From Bacillota bacterium (lineage in GTDB: Bacteria > Bacillota > Clostridia > Christensenellales > Christensenellaceae): a DNA stretch of 16,526 bases. Of this stretch, positions 14,236 to 16,526 are shown piece after piece (the first letter of the stretch is position 1; each line of letters begins with the position of its first letter). A program made the position numbers and the translations under genes. The DNA is taken from assembly GCA_023393165.1 (NCBI GenBank), contig JAEWMJ010000012.1, positions 1 to 16,526 on the forward strand, in the 5' to 3' direction. The notes below the pieces were generated by a model, which saw only the letters and a program-made list of their open reading frames with translations, made no database searches and was not told where the DNA came from.

Positions 14236-15477
14236 ATGAACGATAAAGAATTGCTGCTTAGTCCGATAAAAATAGGAACGCGCACCTGCGAAAACCGGTT
14301 TTTCGCCCAGTCCATGGAATGCTCGGACGCCGATGCGGAAGGAAATCCTTCCGACCTGACGTACGAAAGGTATGAAAACCTGTTCAGGGGACACTTCGGC
14401 CTGGTGGATCTGGAAGCCATCACCATCACCGGGGAATGCCGGGCAAGGCTGAATCAGCTGGAGATAATGCCCCACAATGTGAAGGCCCTGACCAAGTTTA
14501 TCAGGAGATTAAAAGAGGTCAATCCAAACACCCTTATCGTGTTCCAGCTGACGCATGCGGGCGAACTCTCCAATCCAGAATTTTCGCGCAGGGTAACCGT
14601 CAAAAACGTGCACGGAATGGAAGGCGACCTCCTGACGGAAGAGGAACTCGACCATATTTTCGATCAGTTTGTACTGGCTTCGCAAATCACGCACGACTGC
14701 GGCGCGGACGGGATCGATATGAAATTCTGCCACGGGTATCTGGGATCGCAGATTCTCCGGCCATATAACGACCGCAACTGGAAGTACGGCGGTTCCTGGG
14801 AAAACCGTTCCCGGTTCGCGTACGACCTGTATGAAAAGATCAATACGGCGGTCAATGATAAAAACTTCCTGATCGGATCAAAGGTATCCCTGTGGGAAGG
14901 CTTCCCCGGCGGTTTCGGATCGGCGGGTCCTGATTCGCCGCTTATGGACCTTACGGAACCCATCGATTTCTTAAAAGGTCTGGAAGAGAGGGGAGCGCAG
15001 TATTTTGTTGAAACCATTGGCAACGTGCATTCCACCATCAGCCTGGTGGAAGCGGGCCCGGATCATCCGTACCTTTCGTACCTGCACATGTTCTTTGCAA
15101 ACGAAATGAGAAAACATCTGAAACCCGAAACAGTTATTATAGGTTCGCACTTTTCCTCCTTCAGGGGAAATAAAAACAAACTGCTGGCTGTTGAGCCCGA
15201 AAAGTCCTCTACCGTCGCTATGGGAGCAAAATGCATCAGGGAAGGCGCAATGGACATGATCGGGCTTGGCCGCCAATCCTTCGCGGACCCGCTCACCCCC
15301 CTCAAGCTGATGGAGGGACACGATAACGAGATCAAGTACTGTACGCTTTGCCTCAACTGCCTGGAACTCATGATCCGGCAGGAGTATATCGGGTGCGCTA
15401 CCTATAATAAAAAGTATACCGAGATACTCAAAAACGTACGGGAACGTTTGGGCAAGGTAAAGGAGATGCACACATAA
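14236..15477 (+). CDS. OYE-family NADH:flavin oxidoreductase with C-terminal Cys cluster, 413 aa
   Basis: Predicted FMN-dependent TIM-barrel oxidoreductase of the old yellow enzyme / 2,4-dienoyl-CoA reductase superfamily. Visible hallmarks are the N-terminal SPIKIGTRTCENRFF, FQLTHAGE (103-110), GADGIDMKFCHGYLGSQ (156-172) and the flavoprotein pattern NWKYGGSWENRSRF (181-194). The usual His-x-x-His/Asn pair reads K163-x-x-H166. A C-terminal cluster C369-x2-C372-x2-C375-x11-C387 may hold an iron-sulfur centre, as in dienoyl-CoA reductase-like members, but the separate C-terminal NAD(P)/FAD domain of those long enzymes is absent. AAAAGGAG (14216-14223) lies 12 bases before ATG 14236. It is last in the plus operon, after the 140-bp palindrome. 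It could reduce an enone intermediate or oxidise an N-methyl or hydroxyl group; the substrate is not evident. Confidence 0.88.
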   Translation: MNDKELLLSPIKIGTRTCENRFFAQSMECSDADAEGNPSDLTYERYENLFRGHFGLVDLEAITITGECRARLNQLEIMPHNVKALTKFIRRLKEVNPNTLIVFQLTHAGELSNPEFSRRVTVKNVHGMEGDLLTEEELDHIFDQFVLASQITHDCGADGIDMKFCHGYLGSQILRPYNDRNWKYGGSWENRSRFAYDLYEKINTAVNDKNFLIGSKVSLWEGFPGGFGSAGPDSPLMDLTEPIDFLKGLEERGAQYFVETIGNVHSTISLVEAGPDHPYLSYLHMFFANEMRKHLKPETVIIGSHFSSFRGNKNKLLAVEPEKSSTVAMGAKCIREGAMDMIGLGRQSFADPLTPLKLMEGHDNEIKYCTLCLNCLELMIRQEYIGCATYNKKYTEILKNVRERLGKVKEMHT

Positions 15478-15485
15478 CTACTCGG

Positions 15486-15504
15486 CGGGGGAACCTTTCC
15501 CCCG
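15486..15504 (+). terminator. possible terminator hairpin of the plus operon
   Basis: CGGGGGAA (15486-15493) pairs perfectly with TTCCCCCG (15497-15504) around loop CCT, nine bases after the last stop codon. There is no T-run, so it is not a classical intrinsic terminator, though it may act with the next hairpin at 15539-15575. Confidence 0.5.
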
Positions 15505-15538
15505 TCCGACGCTTCGCTGCCACCCCCTTGCTTAAGGT

Positions 15539-15575
15539 ATCCGTATACAACTTCATATAGGAAGTTGATACGGAT
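15539..15575. other. hairpin with one-base bulge
   Basis: ATCCGTATACAACTTC (15539-15554) pairs with GAAGTTGATACGGAT (15561-15575) except for one bulged A; the loop is ATATAG. The ATCCGTA end recalls the ends of the short repeats in both islands (AATCCGTACGG). No T-run follows on either strand. Confidence 0.6.
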
Positions 15576-15788
15576 GATTAAAGAGTTTTAGGGCTTGAAC
15601 AGCAAGAAGATAAGAACGAGTACATAGTGAAGTCGTAAATTTTTAACGGCTGGATCTATATCAGTTGATTTGCATTAAAATTTTAATAAATATCATTCAT
15701 CTTTACGCCCTAAATCCTACTGATTTCATTCAGAGCGCATAAAAAAGAAGTACAGTGTACAAACCGCTGTAGTGACCAAGATGACGGG

Positions 15789-15914
15789 CAAGCATTGGAG
15801 AAGGCTTGGGGAGAATGACCCAGAGCCCCTGCGGGCCGCTTTAAGGGGTTATGGTGGGTGTCGGGAGGACGTAAAGGGGGAAATACGGAATCCCCCTTCC
15901 GTCCTCCTGACAAA
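15789..15914 (-). repeat. 127-bp hairpin repeat, right copy (B), inverted
   Basis: This is the reverse complement of 428-554 with only a few substitutions and single-base indels (about 93% identity by eye). It includes the same GTCGGGAGGACG...CGTCCTCCTGAC hairpin arms at 15856-15910. It faces copy A across all the genes in the window. Confidence 0.8.
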
Positions 15915-15983
15915 AATGAAAGGAGAAAGACCTATATTGAAAAGCTTAACTGGATTGACAGCCATAGGTAAAAATACGGAATC

Positions 15984-16104
15984 CGCTTCATTATGGGCTT
16001 ACGCATCGCGTCAGAATAGCTACGGGATTGCGCTCGCGTTCGCCTCATATTCAGCGAGTGTTCGCCTGCGCTTCATCACGCTTGGGCGTGCGCTCACTCC
16101 ACTT
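15984..16104. repeat. ~120-bp composite repeat, copy 1
   Basis: Starts CGCTTCATTATGGGCTTACG and includes CCTCATATTCAGCGAG and CACGCTTGGGCGTGCGCTCA. It aligns along its length with 16407-16526 in the same orientation. ACGCTTGGGCGT can itself form a small hairpin. Confidence 0.7.
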
Positions 16105-16166
16105 TCTGGTTCGGGGAAGGTGTCGCATAGCGCCGGATGAGGTGTTTTTGCGCAAGCCCGCCAGGG

Positions 16167-16197
16167 TCATTCAGAGCGAAGCGAAGAATCCGTACAG
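16167..16197. repeat. short interspersed repeat (TCATTCAGAGCGAAG type), copy 3
   Basis: TCATTCAGAGCGAAGCGAAG followed by AATCCGTACAG. Closest to copy 1 at 51-80. Confidence 0.7.
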
Positions 16198-16280
16198 TTG
16201 ATACTGGCAATTGGTGGGTAGAGGCATTTGGCGGGTCCAAATAAAGCAGGCTTGCCTGTAAATGCCCGCGAAGCCATCAC

Positions 16281-16314
16281 GGTCATCCTGAGCGAAGTCG
16301 AAGGATCTGTACAG
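16281..16314. repeat. short interspersed repeat (TCATCCTGAGCGAAG type), copy 4
   Basis: GGTCATCCTGAGCGAAGTCG followed by AAGGATCTGTACAG. Nearly identical to copy 2 at 258-290. Confidence 0.75.
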
Positions 16315-16373
16315 TATTTTCAAATGATTGGATAGTATTGTATTCAATCACCGGTAGTCCTCTTTGGTTTTTT

Positions 16374-16407
16374 TGTCAGGAGGACGGAAGGGGGATTCCG
16401 ATTTCCC
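16374..16407 (+). repeat. truncated copy (C) of the 127-bp hairpin repeat
   Basis: Begins GTCAGGAGGACGGAAGGGGG and continues ATTCCGATTTCCC, identical to the first part of copy A, then stops in the loop side of the hairpin and joins directly to the composite repeat at 16407. A junction inside the hairpin suggests insertion or recombination there. Confidence 0.7.
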
Positions 16408-16526
16408 GCTTCATTATGGGTTCACGCTTCGCGTCAGAAGATTCTTAAGCTGCGCTTGCGTTCTCCTCATATTCAGCGAGCTTCCGTTTCGCTTTATCAC
16501 GCTTTGGCGTGCGCTCAACTCCGCTC
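16407..16526. repeat. ~120-bp composite repeat, copy 2 (runs to window end)
   Basis: Starts CGCTTCATTATGGGTTCACG and shares CCTCATATTCAGCGAG and GGCGTGCGCTCA with copy 1 at 15984-16104. It may continue beyond the window. Confidence 0.7.

Larger units (their letters stand above)
15478..16526. other. non-coding repeat island, right edge
   Basis: No gene is supported in this 1,049-bp stretch. It holds two hairpins (15486-15504 and 15539-15575), an AT-rich unique part (about 15576-15770), the inverted copy of the 127-bp repeat (15789-15914), two ~120-bp composite repeats (15984-16104 and 16407-16526), two short GAGCGAAG-type repeats (16167-16197 and 16281-16314) and a truncated 127-bp repeat (16374-16407). 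A frame of 122 codons across it is a translation of repeats. Confidence 0.8.

Noticed and set aside
15589..15714. Inverted TTTTAGGGC / GCCCTAAA and palindrome GTACAGTGTAC near 15750
   Set aside because: They are short and widely spaced, and could occur by chance in this AT-rich stretch.
15772..16140. 122-codon open frame on the plus strand
   Set aside because: It translates the inverted 127-bp repeat and the composite repeat; the matching frame at 221-559 on the minus strand arises from the other copy.

Overview
The window looks like a chromosomal segment of a Gram-positive, probably clostridial, bacterium. This rests on strong GGAGG-type ribosome binding sites, a lipoprotein-type sugar-binding protein with a long Ala/Ser/Pro spacer, RbsA/RbsC-like ABC parts, and short interspersed palindromic repeats of a kind common in Clostridia. 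No rRNA, tRNA or taxonomic marker gene was seen, so the placement is an inference.

Layout. (1) 1-651: non-coding repeat island. (2) 652-3447, minus: a lone, AT-rich gene for a large PHP-domain plus SMC/ABC-type ATPase (TrlF-like), with its own promoter. (3) 3731-7758, minus: a three-gene operon in the order DeoR-type repressor, orphan RbsA-like double ATPase with degenerate motifs, FGGY carbohydrate kinase, ending at a clear intrinsic terminator (3678-3711). (4) 7768-8092: AT-rich divergent control region with a perfect 12-bp palindrome on the repressor promoter. (5) 8093-15477, plus: six collinear genes, namely sugar-binding lipoprotein, xylose-isomerase-like TIM-barrel isomerase/epimerase, zinc alcohol/polyol dehydrogenase, RbsC-like permease, RbsA-like double ATPase, and an OYE-type flavin oxidoreductase with a C-terminal Cys cluster. 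(6) 15478-16526: second repeat island.

How the genes may work together (inference). The lipoprotein, permease and ATPase form a CUT2 (ribose-type) importer. The isomerase/epimerase, dehydrogenase and flavin oxidoreductase would modify the imported sugar, polyol or derivative. The FGGY kinase would phosphorylate a product, which may be the effector for the DeoR repressor acting on the shared divergent control region. The substrate cannot be read from the sequence; the combination with an OYE-type enzyme is unusual and is the best candidate here for an undescribed catabolic route.

The non-coding DNA is also notable. A ~127-bp hairpin-bearing repeat occurs in inverted orientation at both edges, about 15.2 kb apart, enclosing every gene. 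Two long imperfect palindromes, one in each operon, share an identical apex with compensating stem changes. Two further strong stem-loops separate genes in the plus-strand operon.
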